Assembly: GCA_049322755.1 (NCBI GenBank)
Contig: JBMOQX010000072.1
Location: 124,001 to 188,000, forward strand
Source of the DNA: DATIUV01 sp049322755
GTDB lineage: Bacteria; Pseudomonadota; Gammaproteobacteria; Burkholderiales; UBA6910
Length of the DNA: 64,000 nucleotides
Reading direction: 5' to 3'
The notes under the pieces are model-generated. The model made no database searches, was not told where the DNA came from, and saw nothing but the letters and a program-made list of their open reading frames with translations. This document shows, piece by piece, positions 31,411-44,617 of the stretch (the stretch's first letter is position 1; every line of letters begins with the position of its first letter). A program made the translations under genes and the position numbers.

Positions 31411-31487
31411 AGGCGCGTAGCTCAGCTGGTTAGAGCATCACCTTGACATGGTGGGGGTCGTTGGTTCGAGTCCAATCGCGCCTACCA
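31411..31487 (+). tRNA. tRNA-Val (anticodon GAC)
   Basis: A 77-nt cloverleaf. The acceptor stem AGGCGCG pairs with CGCGCCT, followed by discriminator A and an encoded CCA. The D arm GCTC...GAGC and T loop TTCGAGT are standard. The anticodon loop TTGACAT gives GAC, which reads Val codons GUC/GUU. Confidence 0.96.
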
Positions 31488-31567
31488 GCATCCTTCGACG
31501 ACCATGGTCTTGCGAACTCATACGACGACTGAACGATGAGACCCTGAGGTCGGGTTCCGCGGAAAAG

Positions 31568-31592
31568 GTGCGGCTCGGCCGCACTTTTTTTT
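31568..31592 (+). terminator. Intrinsic terminator between tRNA-Val and thrS
   Basis: GTGCGGC-TCG-GCCGCAC forms a perfect 7-bp stem with a 3-nt loop, followed by eight Ts. It ends 17 bp before the thrS ATG, so it terminates the tRNA transcript but also lies directly upstream of the thrS ribosome-binding site, where it could attenuate thrS. Confidence 0.85.
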
Positions 31593-31609
31593 GGCTGCGT
31601 AGGTGAAAC

Positions 31610-33529
31610 ATGTCGGTCGTCATTACCCTGCCGGATGACTCCCGGAAGTCCTTCGACGGTCCGGTGACCGTTGCGGAAGTCGCCGCGTCCATCGGCGCCG
31701 GTCTCGCGCGCGCCGCGCTCGCCGGCAAGGTGGACGGCAGGCTGGTGGATACTTCTTTCCGCATCGATCGCGATGCCCGCGTCGCCATCGTCACCGACCA
31801 GGACCCGGAGGGGCTGGAAATCCTGCGCCACTCGACGGCGCATTTGCTGGCCCACGCGGTGAAGGAGCTGTTTCCCGACGCCCAGGTGACCATCGGCCCG
31901 GTGATCGAGAACGGCTTCTACTACGATTTCGCCTACCACCGGCCGTTCACGCCGGAGGACCTGGAAGCCATCGAGAAGCGCATGGCGGAGATCGCCAAGC
32001 GCGATTTCAAGGTGGAACGCCGCGTGGTGCCCCGGGACGAGGCGGTGGGGTTTTTCCGCGGCCAGGGGGAAGAGTACAAGGCCCGGATCATCGAGTCGAT
32101 TCCGGCGGGCGAGGCGATTTCGCTCTACGGCCAGGGGGATTTCGTCGACCTCTGCCGCGGTCCCCATGTGCCGTCCACCGGCAAGCTGAAGGTGTTCAAG
32201 CTGCTCAAGGTGGCGGGGGCCTACTGGCGCGGGGACTCGAAGAACGAGATGCTGCAGCGGGTCTACGGTACGGCGTGGGCGAGGAAGGAAGACCAGGACG
32301 CCTACCTGCACGCGCTGGAGGAGGCGGAGAAGCGTGACCACCGCCGGCTGGGGCGCCAGCTGGACCTGTACCACACGCAGGACGAGGCGCCCGGCATGGT
32401 GTTCTGGCACCCCCGCGGCTGGACGCTGTGGCAGGCGGTGGAGCAGTACATGCGCGGCGTCTACCGCGCCAACGGCTACCAGGAGGTGCGCTGCCCGGCC
32501 ATCCTCGACGTCAACCTCTGGAAGCGCTCGGGGCACTGGGACAACTTCCGCGAGAACATGTTCTTCACCGCCTCGGAGAACCGGGATTACGCGGTGAAGC
32601 CGATGAACTGCCCCGGCCACGTCCAGATCTTCAACAGCGGGCTGCGCAGCTATCGCGACCTGCCGCTGCGCTACGGCGAGTTCGGCTCCTGCCATCGCGA
32701 CGAGCCTTCGGGCGCGCTGCACGGCCTGATGCGGGTGCGGGCCTTCACCCAGGACGACGGCCACATCTTCTGCATGCCGGAGCAGATCGAGTCCGAGGTG
32801 GTGGCGTTCCACCGCCAGGCGCTGGCGGTGTACGGCGATTTCGGGTTTGACGACGTGGCGATCAAGCTCGCGCTGCGGCCGCAGAAGCGGCTGGGCGACG
32901 ACGCGGTCTGGGACCAGGCCGAGGCGGCGCTGCGGGCCGCGCTGTCGGCGTGCGGCGTGGCCTGGGAGGAACTGCCCGGCGAAGGCGCCTTCTACGGGCC
33001 CAAGATCGAGTATCACCTGAAGGATTCCATCGGCCGGTCCTGGCAGTGCGGCACGGTCCAGGTGGACTTCATGATGCCGGGGCGGCTCGGCGCCGAGTAC
33101 GTGGCCGAGGACAACACCCGCAAGACGCCGGTCATGCTGCACCGGGCCATCGTCGGCTCGATGGAGCGCTTCATCGGCATCCTGATCGAGCACTTCGCCG
33201 GCGCGATGCCGGTATGGCTCGCCCCGGTCCAGGCGGTGGTCCTCAATATATCCGAGGGCCAGCGGGTCTACGCCCGGGAAGTCCAGGAGCGGCTGCGCGC
33301 CGCCGGCTGGCGCGTCGAGGCCGACTTGAGGAATGAGAAAATAACCTATAAAATTCGCGAACATAGTTTGCAGAAAGTGCCCTATCTGCTGATCGTCGGC
33401 GACAAGGAGGTGGGCGCCAACACGGTGGCCGTGCGCGGCCGCGGGAATCAGGACCTGGGTTCCATGAGCGTCGAAGAACTCGTTCGGCGCCTGGCGCAGG
33501 ATCTGGCCCGCCGCGGGCGCACCGCCTGA
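31610..33529 (+). CDS. thrS: Threonine--tRNA ligase
   Basis: 639 residues, normal length. The N-terminal TGS domain ([23 protein letters not shown]) is followed by the editing SAD domain ([34 protein letters not shown], with the zinc-site His) and the class II core ([10 protein letters not shown], then [28 protein letters not shown] motif 2). It charges tRNA-Thr and removes misacylated Ser-tRNA. SD AGGTGA is 3 bp before the ATG. It heads the translation operon. Confidence 0.97.
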   Translation: MSVVITLPDDSRKSFDGPVTVAEVAASIGAGLARAALAGKVDGRLVDTSFRIDRDARVAIVTDQDPEGLEILRHSTAHLLAHAVKELFPDAQVTIGPVIENGFYYDFAYHRPFTPEDLEAIEKRMAEIAKRDFKVERRVVPRDEAVGFFRGQGEEYKARIIESIPAGEAISLYGQGDFVDLCRGPHVPSTGKLKVFKLLKVAGAYWRGDSKNEMLQRVYGTAWARKEDQDAYLHALEEAEKRDHRRLGRQLDLYHTQDEAPGMVFWHPRGWTLWQAVEQYMRGVYRANGYQEVRCPAILDVNLWKRSGHWDNFRENMFFTASENRDYAVKPMNCPGHVQIFNSGLRSYRDLPLRYGEFGSCHRDEPSGALHGLMRVRAFTQDDGHIFCMPEQIESEVVAFHRQALAVYGDFGFDDVAIKLALRPQKRLGDDAVWDQAEAALRAALSACGVAWEELPGEGAFYGPKIEYHLKDSIGRSWQCGTVQVDFMMPGRLGAEYVAEDNTRKTPVMLHRAIVGSMERFIGILIEHFAGAMPVWLAPVQAVVLNISEGQRVYAREVQERLRAAGWRVEADLRNEKITYKIREHSLQKVPYLLIVGDKEVGANTVAVRGRGNQDLGSMSVEELVRRLAQDLARRGRTA

Positions 33530-33531
33530 GG

Positions 33532-33591
33532 CTGTGGGAGCCCCGCAGCGGACGCGGCGACGTTCGCTGCGCAGCTCGCCACAGTTTTTTT
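33532..33591 (+). terminator. Terminator-like hairpin between thrS and infC
   Basis: CTGTGG-GAGC pairs with GCTC-G-CCACAG (about 10 bp, one bulge) and is followed by seven Ts; the loop contains a second hairpin (GCAGCG...CGCTGC). It ends just before the infC SD at 33597. This has the shape of an intrinsic terminator or attenuator inside the operon. Confidence 0.75.
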
Positions 33592-33608
33592 GACTTGGAG
33601 GTTTGACT

Positions 33609-34127
33609 ATCGCTCAGGAATTGCAGCACCGGGTCAACGGCGAGATCACGTCGCCCGAGATCCGGCTGATCGGGGCCGAAGGAGAGCAGATCGGCGTGGT
33701 GAGTCTGGCCGAGGCGTTGGCGATGGCGGAGGCGGCGGAGCTCGATCTCGTGGAGATCGCGCCGGCAGCGCAGCCGCCCGTGTGCAAGGTCATGGACTAC
33801 GGGAAATTCAAGTACCGTGAAAGCAAGAAACGCCACGAGGCCAAGCTCAAGCAGAAGCAGATCCAAGTCAAGGAAATCAAGTTCCGGCCGAGGACGGACG
33901 AAGGCGACTACCTGATCAAGGTGAGAAACCTGATCCGCTTCCTGGAGGAAGGCGACAAGGCCAAGGTGACGCTGCGGTTCCGGGGGCGAGAGATGGCGCA
34001 CCAGGAGTTGGGGTTCCGGCTCCTGGAGCGGGTCAAGCAGGACCTGGATCCCTATGCCGTCGTGGAGCAGTTTCCCAAGATGGAAGGGCGCCAGATGGTG
34101 ATGGTCCTGGGGCCGAAGAAGAAATAA
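33609..34127 (+). CDS. infC: Translation initiation factor IF-3
   Basis: 172 residues. The N domain ([26 protein letters not shown]), linker and C domain ([40 protein letters not shown]) are full-length. IF-3 binds the 30S subunit and proofreads start codons. Start: AUC at 33609, 7 nt after GGAGG. The TTG at 33603 is in frame but only 1 nt from the SD. AUU/AUC initiation is the known basis of IF-3 autoregulation, so AUC is preferred. Confidence 0.92.
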   Translation: MAQELQHRVNGEITSPEIRLIGAEGEQIGVVSLAEALAMAEAAELDLVEIAPAAQPPVCKVMDYGKFKYRESKKRHEAKLKQKQIQVKEIKFRPRTDEGDYLIKVRNLIRFLEEGDKAKVTLRFRGREMAHQELGFRLLERVKQDLDPYAVVEQFPKMEGRQMVMVLGPKKK

Positions 34128-34262
34128 GGTTTGCACCACCGCGCCGCCGGCGGAAACGGGCGGAATGCAGTCAGCGCGCAATGCGCGCCAACAAGCCGTG
34201 TTCGGGTCACGAAGTGTCCGCGGGAGCGGGCCACCCGGAAGGCAACGAAAAGGAGTTGTTCC
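34128..34262 (+). other. infC-rpmI leader region
   Basis: A 135-bp spacer with no ORF. In enterobacteria this region carries the L20-binding operator that represses rpmI-rplT. Here it contains several GC-rich hairpin candidates (GCGCGCAATGCGCGC-type palindrome near 34175-34190). The L20 site is inferred from synteny; I cannot place it. Confidence 0.3.
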
Positions 34263-34460
34263 ATGCCCAAGCTGAAATCCAAGCGGGGGGCCGCCAAGCG
34301 CTTCAACGTGCTCGGCAACGGCGGCATCAAGCGCAGCCGGTCGCACCTGCGCCACATCCTCACCAAGAAATCCACCAAGCGCAAACGCCATCTGCGCGGC
34401 ACCACCGTGATCACCGCGTGTGACGTGGGCCACGTGAAGCGCATGCTGCCGTATTCCTAA
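34263..34460 (+). CDS. rpmI: Ribosomal protein bL35
   Basis: 65 residues starting [14 protein letters not shown], the universal bL35 opening, with the basic C-terminal [17 protein letters not shown] large-subunit protein. SD AAGGAG is just upstream. The frame extends to 34131, but that extension is not conserved. rplT follows after 12 bp. Confidence 0.97.
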   Translation: MPKLKSKRGAAKRFNVLGNGGIKRSRSHLRHILTKKSTKRKRHLRGTTVITACDVGHVKRMLPYS

Positions 34461-34472
34461 AGGAGCCGAGAC

Positions 34473-34832
34473 ATGCCACGAGTCAAGCGCGGCGTGACGG
34501 CCCGCGCCCGTCACAAGAAGGTCCTGGCCCAGGCCAAGGGATTCCGCGGCCGCCGGAAGAACGTGTTCCGGGTCGCCAACCAGGCGGTGATGAAGGCGAA
34601 CCAGTACGCCTATCGCGACCGCCGCCAGCGCAAGCGCCAGTTCCGGGCGCTCTGGATCACCCGCATCAACGCCGCGGCGCGCGAGTGCGGGCTTTCCTAC
34701 AGCGCGTTCATGAACGGTCTCAAGAAGGCGGCCATCGACATCGACCGCAAGGTCCTGGCTGATCTGGCGGTGTTCGACAAGATGGCGTTCGCGCGCATCG
34801 CCGAGCAGGCGAAGGCGAGCCTGGGCGCGTAG
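34473..34832 (+). CDS. rplT: Ribosomal protein bL20
   Basis: 119 residues, full length: [18 protein letters not shown], then the conserved [23 protein letters not shown] helix and [20 protein letters not shown]. It is essential early in 50S assembly and in other bacteria autoregulates rpmI-rplT. It is the fourth gene of the thrS operon. Confidence 0.98.
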   Translation: MPRVKRGVTARARHKKVLAQAKGFRGRRKNVFRVANQAVMKANQYAYRDRRQRKRQFRALWITRINAAARECGLSYSAFMNGLKKAAIDIDRKVLADLAVFDKMAFARIAEQAKASLGA

Positions 34833-38296
<3,464 letters not shown>

Positions 38297-38308
38297 AAGG
38301 GGAAGTGC

Positions 38309-38623
38309 ATGACTCTGACCAAAGCCGAGCTGGCGGACATGCTGTTCGAAAAGGTCGGCCTCAACAAGCGCGAAGCCAAGGACATGGTAGAGTCGTTTTT
38401 CGAGGAAATCCGGATTGCGCTCGAGGGCGGCAGCAGCGTGAAGCTGTCGGGATTCGGAAATTTCCAATTGCGTGACAAGCCCCAGCGGCCCGGGCGCAAC
38501 CCCAAGACCGGCGAAGAGATTCCGATCACTGCGCGCCGCGTGGTGACGTTCCACGCCAGCCAGAAACTGAAGGCGCAGGTGGAGCAGACTTACCGTGGAC
38601 CAGACGCACACATCCAGCAATAA
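38309..38623 (+). CDS. ihfA: Integration host factor subunit alpha
   Basis: 104 residues. Family features are [31 protein letters not shown] and the DNA-intercalating arm with the GxGNFxxRxKxxRxGRNPxTG block. The Pro of the arm (RPGRNPK) is present. IHF-alpha with IHF-beta bends DNA at specific sites. It follows pheT after 12 bp, the conserved gammaproteobacterial and betaproteobacterial order. Its 3' end overlaps the MerR-type gene by 29 bp. Confidence 0.96.
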   Translation: MTLTKAELADMLFEKVGLNKREAKDMVESFFEEIRIALEGGSSVKLSGFGNFQLRDKPQRPGRNPKTGEEIPITARRVVTFHASQKLKAQVEQTYRGPDAHIQQ

Positions 38624-38963
38624 GCAGCTCCCGCCCATCCCGGCGAAACGCTACTTCACCATCGGCGAAGTGAGCGAGCTGTGCGGCGTCAAGCCGCACG
38701 TGCTGCGCTATTGGGAACAGGAGTTCAGCCAGCTCAAGCCGGTCAAGCGGCGCGGCAACCGCCGCTATTATCAGCATCACGAAGTGCTGCTGATCCGCCG
38801 CATCCGCGAGCTGCTCTACGAGCAGGGCTTCACCATCAGCGGGGCGCGCAACCGCCTCGAAGAGGGAGTGGCCGATGCCCCGGCGCCGGCGCACGCGCCG
38901 GCCCTCGATCTCGCGCATCTGCGCAGGGAAATCAAGAGCGTCGTCGACCTGCTCCGCGCCTGA
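38595..38963 (+). CDS. MerR-family transcriptional regulator
   Basis: 122 residues. The N-terminal MerR winged helix ([41 protein letters not shown]) is complete. The C-terminal part ([14 protein letters not shown]...[14 protein letters not shown]) is a short helix and has no cysteine cluster, so it does not look like a metal sensor. It starts with GTG at 38595, overlapping ihfA by 29 bp; that gene order is common in betaproteobacteria. Targets unknown. Confidence 0.88.
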   Translation: MDQTHTSSNKQLPPIPAKRYFTIGEVSELCGVKPHVLRYWEQEFSQLKPVKRRGNRRYYQHHEVLLIRRIRELLYEQGFTISGARNRLEEGVADAPAPAHAPALDLAHLRREIKSVVDLLRA

Positions 38964-38995
38964 CGCGTCCGCGTCGGCCGCACCCGTTCTGCTGC

Positions 38996-39001
38996 TATAA
39001 T
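38996..39001 (+). promoter_or_regulatory. tRNA-Pro -10 box
   Basis: A perfect TATAAT, 9 bp upstream of the tRNA-Pro 5' end. The expected -35 position is GC-rich and poor (around GTCGGC), so the promoter may need extended upstream contacts. Confidence 0.6.
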
Positions 39002-39010
39002 CCGCGCTCT

Positions 39011-39087
39011 CGGGGCGTAGCGCAGCCTGGTAGCGTACCTGCCTGGGGGGCAGGTGGTCGCTGGTTCGAATCCAGTCGCCCCGACCA
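39011..39087 (+). tRNA. tRNA-Pro (anticodon GGG)
   Basis: A 77-nt cloverleaf. The acceptor stem CGGGGCG pairs with CGCCCCG, then A and an encoded CCA. The anticodon loop CTGGGGG gives GGG (Pro CCC/CCU). The T loop is TTCGAAT. The 94-bp gap to surE has no obvious terminator. Confidence 0.96.
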
Positions 39088-39181
39088 GATTCCAAGAGCC
39101 GATGTCCGAAGTCAGCGAACCGTCGCCGGCGCGGCCGCCGGAGCGAGCCGCAGGTCTGGCGGCCAAACTCTGACTTCTCGA

Positions 39182-39922
39182 ATGCGGATCCTGCTCAGCA
39201 ACGACGACGGGTACTTCTCTCCCGGCCTCGCCTGCCTCGCGCGGACGCTGGCCGAAATCGGCGACATCACCGTGGTGGCGCCCGAGCGCGACCGCAGCGG
39301 CGCCAGCAACTCGCTGACGCTGGACCGGCCGCTGACGGTGAAGCGGGCCTCCAACGGCTTCCTCTACGTGAACGGCACGCCCACCGACTGTGTGCACCTG
39401 GCGGTAACCGGCCTGCTGGACCACACGCCGGACCTGGTGGTCTCGGGCATCAATCACGGCGCCAACATGGGCGACGACACCATCTACTCCGGCACGGTCG
39501 CCGCCGCCACCGAGGGCTACCTGCTGGGTATTCCGTCGATCGCGATGTCGCTGACGTCATCCCGCGGCGCTCATTTCGAGACTGCGGCGGCGGTGGCGCG
39601 TGATCTGGTGGAGCGTCACCGGCGCAAGCCGTTTCCGGAACCGATGCTGCTCAACGTCAACGTGCCCGACCTGCCCGCGGCGCAGATCGCCGGCGTGCGG
39701 ATCACGCGGCTGGGCAAGCGGCACAAGGCCGAGCCGGTGGTGAGGGGGACAAACCCGCGCGGCGAAACGGTTTACTGGATCGGCGCCGCAGGCGCGGCCC
39801 AGGATGCCGGCGAGGGCACCGACTTTCACGCGGTCGCGGAGGGCGCGGTGTCGGTCACGCCCCTGCAGATGGACCTGACGCGCTTTGCGCAGCTGGAGGC
39901 GCTGCGGGGGTGGATCGGGTGA
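39182..39922 (+). CDS. surE: 5'/3'-nucleotidase SurE
   Basis: 246 residues. The metal-binding opening [15 protein letters not shown] gives the Asp pair, followed by the conserved Ser/Asn block ([12 protein letters not shown]) and [24 protein letters not shown]. It dephosphorylates nucleotides and is a stationary-phase survival protein. First gene of the surE-pcm-nlpD-rpoS cluster; the pcm start overlaps it by 13 bp. Confidence 0.96.
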   Translation: MRILLSNDDGYFSPGLACLARTLAEIGDITVVAPERDRSGASNSLTLDRPLTVKRASNGFLYVNGTPTDCVHLAVTGLLDHTPDLVVSGINHGANMGDDTIYSGTVAAATEGYLLGIPSIAMSLTSSRGAHFETAAAVARDLVERHRRKPFPEPMLLNVNVPDLPAAQIAGVRITRLGKRHKAEPVVRGTNPRGETVYWIGAAGAAQDAGEGTDFHAVAEGAVSVTPLQMDLTRFAQLEALRGWIG

Positions 39923-40578
39923 CGTCGCGGCACGATGGCATCGGCATGACGTCGATGCGCACGCGCACCCGCATGGTGGAGCGGCTGCGGGAGCGTGGCA
40001 TTCGCGACGAGGCGGTACTGGCGGTGATGGGGAGCGTGCCCCGGCATCTGTTCGTCGACGAGGCGCTGGCCACCCGCGCCTACGACGACGTATCGCTGCC
40101 GCTCGGATTCGGGCAGACCATCTCCGCGCCGTACACCGTGGCCCGCATGACCGAGGTCCTGCGCGCGGGCGGCGAGCTGGGCAAGGTGCTGGAGGTCGGC
40201 ACCGGCTGCGGCTACCAGACCGCGGTGCTGGCGCGGCTCGCGCGGGAGGTGTATTCGGTGGAGCGTATCGGCGAGCTCAACGCCCGCGCGCGGCGCGCGC
40301 TGCGGGAAGTGCGCGTGACCAACATCCGTCTCAAGCACGGCGACGGATCCCTCGGCATCCCCGAAGCGGCGCCGTTCGACGGCATCATCGTCACCGCGGC
40401 GGTGACGCACGTGCCGAAGGCGCTGCTGGAGCAGTTGGCGCCGGGTGGTAGAATGGTGGCGCCGATCGGGGCGCAGGAACAGGTCTTGCGTGTGTTCGAG
40501 CGCACCGACGCCGGCGTCACCGAAACGACCCTGGAGTCTGTGAAGTTCGTGCCGCTGCTTCCCGGCGTGGCGAATTAG
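39910..40578 (+). CDS. pcm: Protein-L-isoaspartate O-methyltransferase
   Basis: 222 residues. SAM-binding motif I is [18 protein letters not shown]. The substrate-site region [17 protein letters not shown] is standard for PCMT. It repairs isoaspartyl residues in aged proteins. A GTG at 39910 overlapping surE is the likely start; an ATG at 39946 (MTSMRTRT) is also possible and would leave the protein within family size. Next gene after 98 bp. Confidence 0.94.
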   Translation: MDRVTSRHDGIGMTSMRTRTRMVERLRERGIRDEAVLAVMGSVPRHLFVDEALATRAYDDVSLPLGFGQTISAPYTVARMTEVLRAGGELGKVLEVGTGCGYQTAVLARLAREVYSVERIGELNARARRALREVRVTNIRLKHGDGSLGIPEAAPFDGIIVTAAVTHVPKALLEQLAPGGRMVAPIGAQEQVLRVFERTDAGVTETTLESVKFVPLLPGVAN

Positions 40579-40591
40579 GGACATACCCCGC

Positions 40592-40614
40592 GGGTCCCAC
40601 CGCGCGGTGGACCC
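40592..40614 (+). terminator. GC hairpin in the pcm-nlpD spacer
   Basis: GGGTCC(C)ACCGC-GCGGTGGACCC, an 11-bp stem with one bulge. There is no T run, so it could be an mRNA stability element or a weak terminator, leaving nlpD-rpoS with partly independent expression. Confidence 0.35.
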
Positions 40615-40676
40615 GGCGGCCGGCGGAACCGTGCGGGACGACGGGACGTCCGCCCAGATCAGGAGTTGACAGCCGC

Positions 40677-41597
40677 ATGCTCCGCAACGCTCTCGTCTTC
40701 GGGTGCTTGGCGCTGGCGCTGGCGGGTTGCTCGTCGACGCGCCATGGCGCTCCGGTCGCCGACCGCAGCGGCGGTGCCGCGCGCGAAGCGCCAAGGGCGG
40801 CGGCGCCCGGCACCTACGTGGTCAAGAAAGGCGATACGCTCTACAGCATCGCGCTGGAGCAGGGCGTGGACCATCGCGAACTGGCCCGCTTGAACGGCAT
40901 CGCGGATCCTTCCGCCCTTGCCGTCGGACGCGTGCTCTCCATTCCGGCGCCCCCGGCGGCAGCGACCCCGGCGCCGGCGCCGGCCACCCCGACCGGCGTC
41001 ATCACGGCGCCGATCGTGGTGGGACCGGCGGTGGAGGCCACGCCGCTGGGCAATTCCCCGCGCCTGAAGACCGAGCCCCGGGGCTACAAGGTGCCGTACT
41101 CCGAGAACGCGCTGGCGGACATGAAGAAGGGCACGGCCGTGTCGCTGGCGAAGCCCGATGCGCCGGCTCCGGCGCCGAAGGCCGGGGAGGCGCTGCCCAA
41201 GACGCCGGAAGCGGCCCCCGATGGCCCGCTGACGTGGACCTGGCCGGTGACGGGCAAGGTGGTGTCGAAATTTTCCGAAGCCAGCAAGGGCATCGATATC
41301 GCCGGCGCGGCGGGTCAGCCGGTTTTTGCCAGCGCGCCGGGCAAGGTGGTTTACAAGGGCGACGGCTTGCGCGGATACGGCCTGCTGGTCATCATCAAGC
41401 ACAACGAGGAGTATCTCTCGGCGTATGCCCACAACCGCGTGGTGCTGGTCAAGGAGGGCGACAGCGTCGCCCAGGGTCAGAAGATCGCGGAAATGGGCAA
41501 CAGCGATGCGGACCGCGTGAAACTGCACTTCGAGATCCGGCGCTTCGGCAAGCCGGTGGATCCGATGAAATACCTTCCGGGGGACAAGGCGTCGTGA
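40677..41597 (+). CDS. nlpD: NlpD-like LysM/LytM lipoprotein
   Basis: 306 residues. A lipoprotein signal peptide ([20 protein letters not shown], lipobox LAGC) is followed by a LysM domain ([30 protein letters not shown]) and a C-terminal LytM/M23 domain. The zinc ligands are degenerate: K replaces the first His (KGIDIA) and the last reads LHFEI, so it is probably an amidase activator and not a peptidase. Outer-membrane anchored. rpoS overlaps its stop codon, and in many proteobacteria the rpoS promoter lies within nlpD. Confidence 0.94.
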   Translation: MLRNALVFGCLALALAGCSSTRHGAPVADRSGGAAREAPRAAAPGTYVVKKGDTLYSIALEQGVDHRELARLNGIADPSALAVGRVLSIPAPPAAATPAPAPATPTGVITAPIVVGPAVEATPLGNSPRLKTEPRGYKVPYSENALADMKKGTAVSLAKPDAPAPAPKAGEALPKTPEAAPDGPLTWTWPVTGKVVSKFSEASKGIDIAGAAGQPVFASAPGKVVYKGDGLRGYGLLVIIKHNEEYLSAYAHNRVVLVKEGDSVAQGQKIAEMGNSDADRVKLHFEIRRFGKPVDPMKYLPGDKAS

Positions 41598-42541
41598 GCA
41601 CCGAGGGCCTACCGCCGGACGACGAGCCGCTCGAGGCCGAAGCCGAGGCCGAAGCCCGGCCGGAGCCGGAAGAAAGCCCCGCGTTCGAGCCGGAGGCGCT
41701 CGCGGGCGACCTCATCTCCGACGTCACCAAGCTCTATCTGAACGAGATCGGCCACGCCCCGCTGCTCAAGCCGGAGGATGAGCTGCGCCTGGCGCGGCTG
41801 ACGCGCGACGGCGACTTCGCCGCGCGGCAGAAAATGATCGAGCACAACCTGCGGCTGGTGGTGAACATCGCCAAGCACTACGTGAACCGCGGCGTTGCGC
41901 TGATGGACCTGATCGAGGAGGGCAACCTGGGGCTGATCCATGCGCTGGAGAAGTTCGACCCCGAGCGCGGCTTCCGCTTCTCGACCTATGCGACCTGGTG
42001 GATCCGCCAGAACATCGAGCGTGCCATCATGAACCAGTCGCGCACCATCCGGCTGCCGGTGCACGTGATCAAGGAGCTGAACAGCGTGCTGCGCGCCATG
42101 CGCCACCTGGAGGCCCACACCGAGCGCGAGCCCACCGCCGAGGACGTGGCCCACGCGCTGGCGCGGCCGGTGGCCGACGTGCGGCGCGTGCTCTCGCTCA
42201 ACGAGCGCACCGCCTCGCTGGACGCGCCGCTGGACATCGATCCCATGCTCTCGATCGGCGAGTCGATTCCCGACGACAGCAACCCGACGCCCGACCTGCG
42301 CCTCGAGCAGGTGCAAATCGAGGACTGCATCCGCGACTGGCTGATGCAGCTCTCGGAGAAGCACCGCTGGGTAATCGAGCGGCGCTACGGTCTCAACGGC
42401 CACGAGGTGGCGACGCTGGAACAGCTGGCCGAGGGCATGCGCCTGACGCGCGAGCGGGTCCGGCAGATCCAGGTGGAAGCGCTGCAGTCGCTGCGGCGGC
42501 TGATTCACCGGCGCGGCATGAGCAAGGACGTGCTGCTGTGA
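41594..42541 (+). CDS. rpoS: RNA polymerase sigma factor RpoS
   Basis: 315 residues. Sigma-70 regions are complete: region 1.2 ([16 protein letters not shown]), 2 ([55 protein letters not shown]), 3 and 4 ([22 protein letters not shown]). It directs stationary-phase and stress transcription. An acidic N-terminal tail ([15 protein letters not shown]) of unknown role precedes region 1.2. The start is GTG at 41594, overlapping the nlpD stop by 4 bp (GTGA). Order and neighbours are typical of RpoS. Confidence 0.95.
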   Translation: MSTEGLPPDDEPLEAEAEAEARPEPEESPAFEPEALAGDLISDVTKLYLNEIGHAPLLKPEDELRLARLTRDGDFAARQKMIEHNLRLVVNIAKHYVNRGVALMDLIEEGNLGLIHALEKFDPERGFRFSTYATWWIRQNIERAIMNQSRTIRLPVHVIKELNSVLRAMRHLEAHTEREPTAEDVAHALARPVADVRRVLSLNERTASLDAPLDIDPMLSIGESIPDDSNPTPDLRLEQVQIEDCIRDWLMQLSEKHRWVIERRYGLNGHEVATLEQLAEGMRLTRERVRQIQVEALQSLRRLIHRRGMSKDVLL

Positions 42542-42664
42542 CCGGACCCACGCATGGCGGGCCGTCGACCGATCCGGCGGTGAGCGTTTAGCGACCCGCT
42601 TTTCTGGCGGCGCGCCGCGGCTTCACAGCTTCCATCGACCCCTTGCCCTTCGCCACTCGCCCCC

Positions 42665-44617
42665 TCAGGCGCGAAACGCCGCCACCAGCGCCTTCAGCCG
42701 GTCCAGCGCGCGCGGATCGGCCCTGCCTCCGTACCGGATATCCACGTAGAGCCGGCTGATGGCGGCCACCGCGCCGGCCAGGTCAGGGCGCGCGCCGGCC
42801 ACGCGGCGGGCGAAGTCCCGCGGGCCTTCCCAGGCGTTGCGGGTGAGGCCGCGGCGCGCGAGCCGGCGGCAGAAACGGGCGTAGGCGCGCTGCACCGGGT
42901 CGACGGGACGCGTGCGCAGGCGCCACAGCATCAACGCCGTAAAGCCCAGCAGCACCGCACCGGTCCCCACCAGCAAAGCCGCCCCCATCGCCTGCCAGCT
43001 CGGCGTGGACATGCCCACCCGCCGCAGCAGATCGCGCTGGCGCTGATCGTTGAACCCCAGCACCCACTGGTTCCAGGCGTTGGCCGCGGCGTCCCAGGTG
43101 TGATGGATCTTGCGCAGCCAGTTGAATTCCGCGCGCATCAGCACCGGCAGCGGATCGCCCACCGGCACCGCCGACGCGATCCCGCGCTGAATGCGCGACG
43201 GGGACACGGCCGCGGTCGGGTCGACGCGCACCCAGCCCGCGCCTTCGATCCAGACCTCGGCCCAGGCGTGGGCGTCGGCCTGGCGCACGATCAGGTAGTT
43301 GCCGATGGGGTTGAACTCGCCGCCCTGATAGCCCGTGACGACGCGGGTGGGCACACCCGCGGCCCGCATCAGGAAAGCGAACGTGGACGAGAAGTGCTCG
43401 CAGAATCCGCGCCGGGTGTTGAACAGGAAGTCGTCGATGGAGTCCTCGCCCAGCAGCGGCGGCTGCAGCGTGTAGAAGAACGACTCGCCGCGGAAGTGGG
43501 CGAGAGCGGCGTTGACGATGGCCCGGGGATCGCCGCGGTGCCGCTCGCGCCATTGCGCCGCCAGGGCTCGCGCCCGCGGGTTGCCGTCCTCGGGCAGGCG
43601 CAGCGCGCGGTTGCGTTCCCACGCCGCTTCCTTGAGCTCGGTGCGGTAGCGCACGTGGGAGCGCATGTCGTAGCGCATGCGGTTGCGCACCGGGAGATTG
43701 GCGAGGAGCTGGAAGTCCGCGGCCAGCACCGCCTTGTCCGGCACGGTCGCGGGCAGGTCGAGGGCGAACAGCCAGCGCTTCTGATGCGGCTCCAGTGTCA
43801 CCGTGTACTCGACGCCCGCATCGAGCGGCTCGAAGCCGGCGCTGCGGTACTCGTTCGGGAACGGCGCCGACCAGGTGCGCCCGTCGAAGCGGGTCAGCAC
43901 CGGCCCGCGCCAGTACATCTGGGCGGACGGCGGCGCGTCGCCACGAAAATCGACCCGGAACGCGACGGCATCGGAGAGCGAGAGGCGGCTCAGATCGCCC
44001 GGGGACATGCTGTCGGACAGGCCGCTTACCGCGGCCGCGGATTCCTGCGGCACGGCCCAGAGCGGACTCGGCAGGCGCGGGAAGAACACGAACAGGATCA
44101 GCATGACCGGCAGCGACTGCGCCAGCAGGGCGCCGGCGGTGCCCAGTGCCTGCAGCGGACTCGGGGGCGTTCCCTCCCGGGCAAGCGCCACCAGGGTGGC
44201 GGTAAGGGTCACGATGGGCAGCGCCAGGTACGCCGCCACCGGGATCGACTGATCGTAGAGAAACTGGGTGATCACGAGGAAATAGCCGAGCTGGGCCAGC
44301 AGCACGGCGTCCCGCCGCGAGGTGGTCTCCAGCAGCTTCAGCGCCATCAGCACGATCAGCAGCGCGACCCCGCCGGAGCGGCCGAAAATGGTGCCGAAGC
44401 CGGCGATGGTGGCGCCGATGCCGATCACGGTCAGCGTCACGAGCACCCAGCGCGATGGCAGCTTCCGCCCTTCGCGGCTGAGGTGCAGCCGCCACAGACC
44501 AAGGCCCACGGCGAACGCCGTGAGCCACCACGGCAGGCGCAGCGCATGGGGGCCGAGTGCCAGCGCGAGCGACGCCAGCAGCCCGTAGAACGGCGTGAGC
44601 GCGAGCGGCGACTTCAT
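42665..44617 (-). CDS. tgpA: TgpA-type transglutaminase-like membrane protein
   Basis: 650 residues. Five or six N-terminal helices (about 10-180) anchor a periplasmic transglutaminase domain with Cys406 (RRGFCEHFSS), His450 (DAHAWAE) and Asp466 (VDPTA). A further helix (about 535-560) precedes a DUF4129-like C-terminal domain. It is essential in some Pseudomonas. Last of three overlapping minus-strand genes (MoxR, DUF58, TgpA); the ATG overlaps the DUF58 stop by 4 bp (ATGA). Confidence 0.92.
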   Translation of the reverse strand: MKSPLALTPFYGLLASLALALGPHALRLPWWLTAFAVGLGLWRLHLSREGRKLPSRWVLVTLTVIGIGATIAGFGTIFGRSGGVALLIVLMALKLLETTSRRDAVLLAQLGYFLVITQFLYDQSIPVAAYLALPIVTLTATLVALAREGTPPSPLQALGTAGALLAQSLPVMLILFVFFPRLPSPLWAVPQESAAAVSGLSDSMSPGDLSRLSLSDAVAFRVDFRGDAPPSAQMYWRGPVLTRFDGRTWSAPFPNEYRSAGFEPLDAGVEYTVTLEPHQKRWLFALDLPATVPDKAVLAADFQLLANLPVRNRMRYDMRSHVRYRTELKEAAWERNRALRLPEDGNPRARALAAQWRERHRGDPRAIVNAALAHFRGESFFYTLQPPLLGEDSIDDFLFNTRRGFCEHFSSTFAFLMRAAGVPTRVVTGYQGGEFNPIGNYLIVRQADAHAWAEVWIEGAGWVRVDPTAAVSPSRIQRGIASAVPVGDPLPVLMRAEFNWLRKIHHTWDAAANAWNQWVLGFNDQRQRDLLRRVGMSTPSWQAMGAALLVGTGAVLLGFTALMLWRLRTRPVDPVQRAYARFCRRLARRGLTRNAWEGPRDFARRVAGARPDLAGAVAAISRLYVDIRYGGRADPRALDRLKALVAAFRA

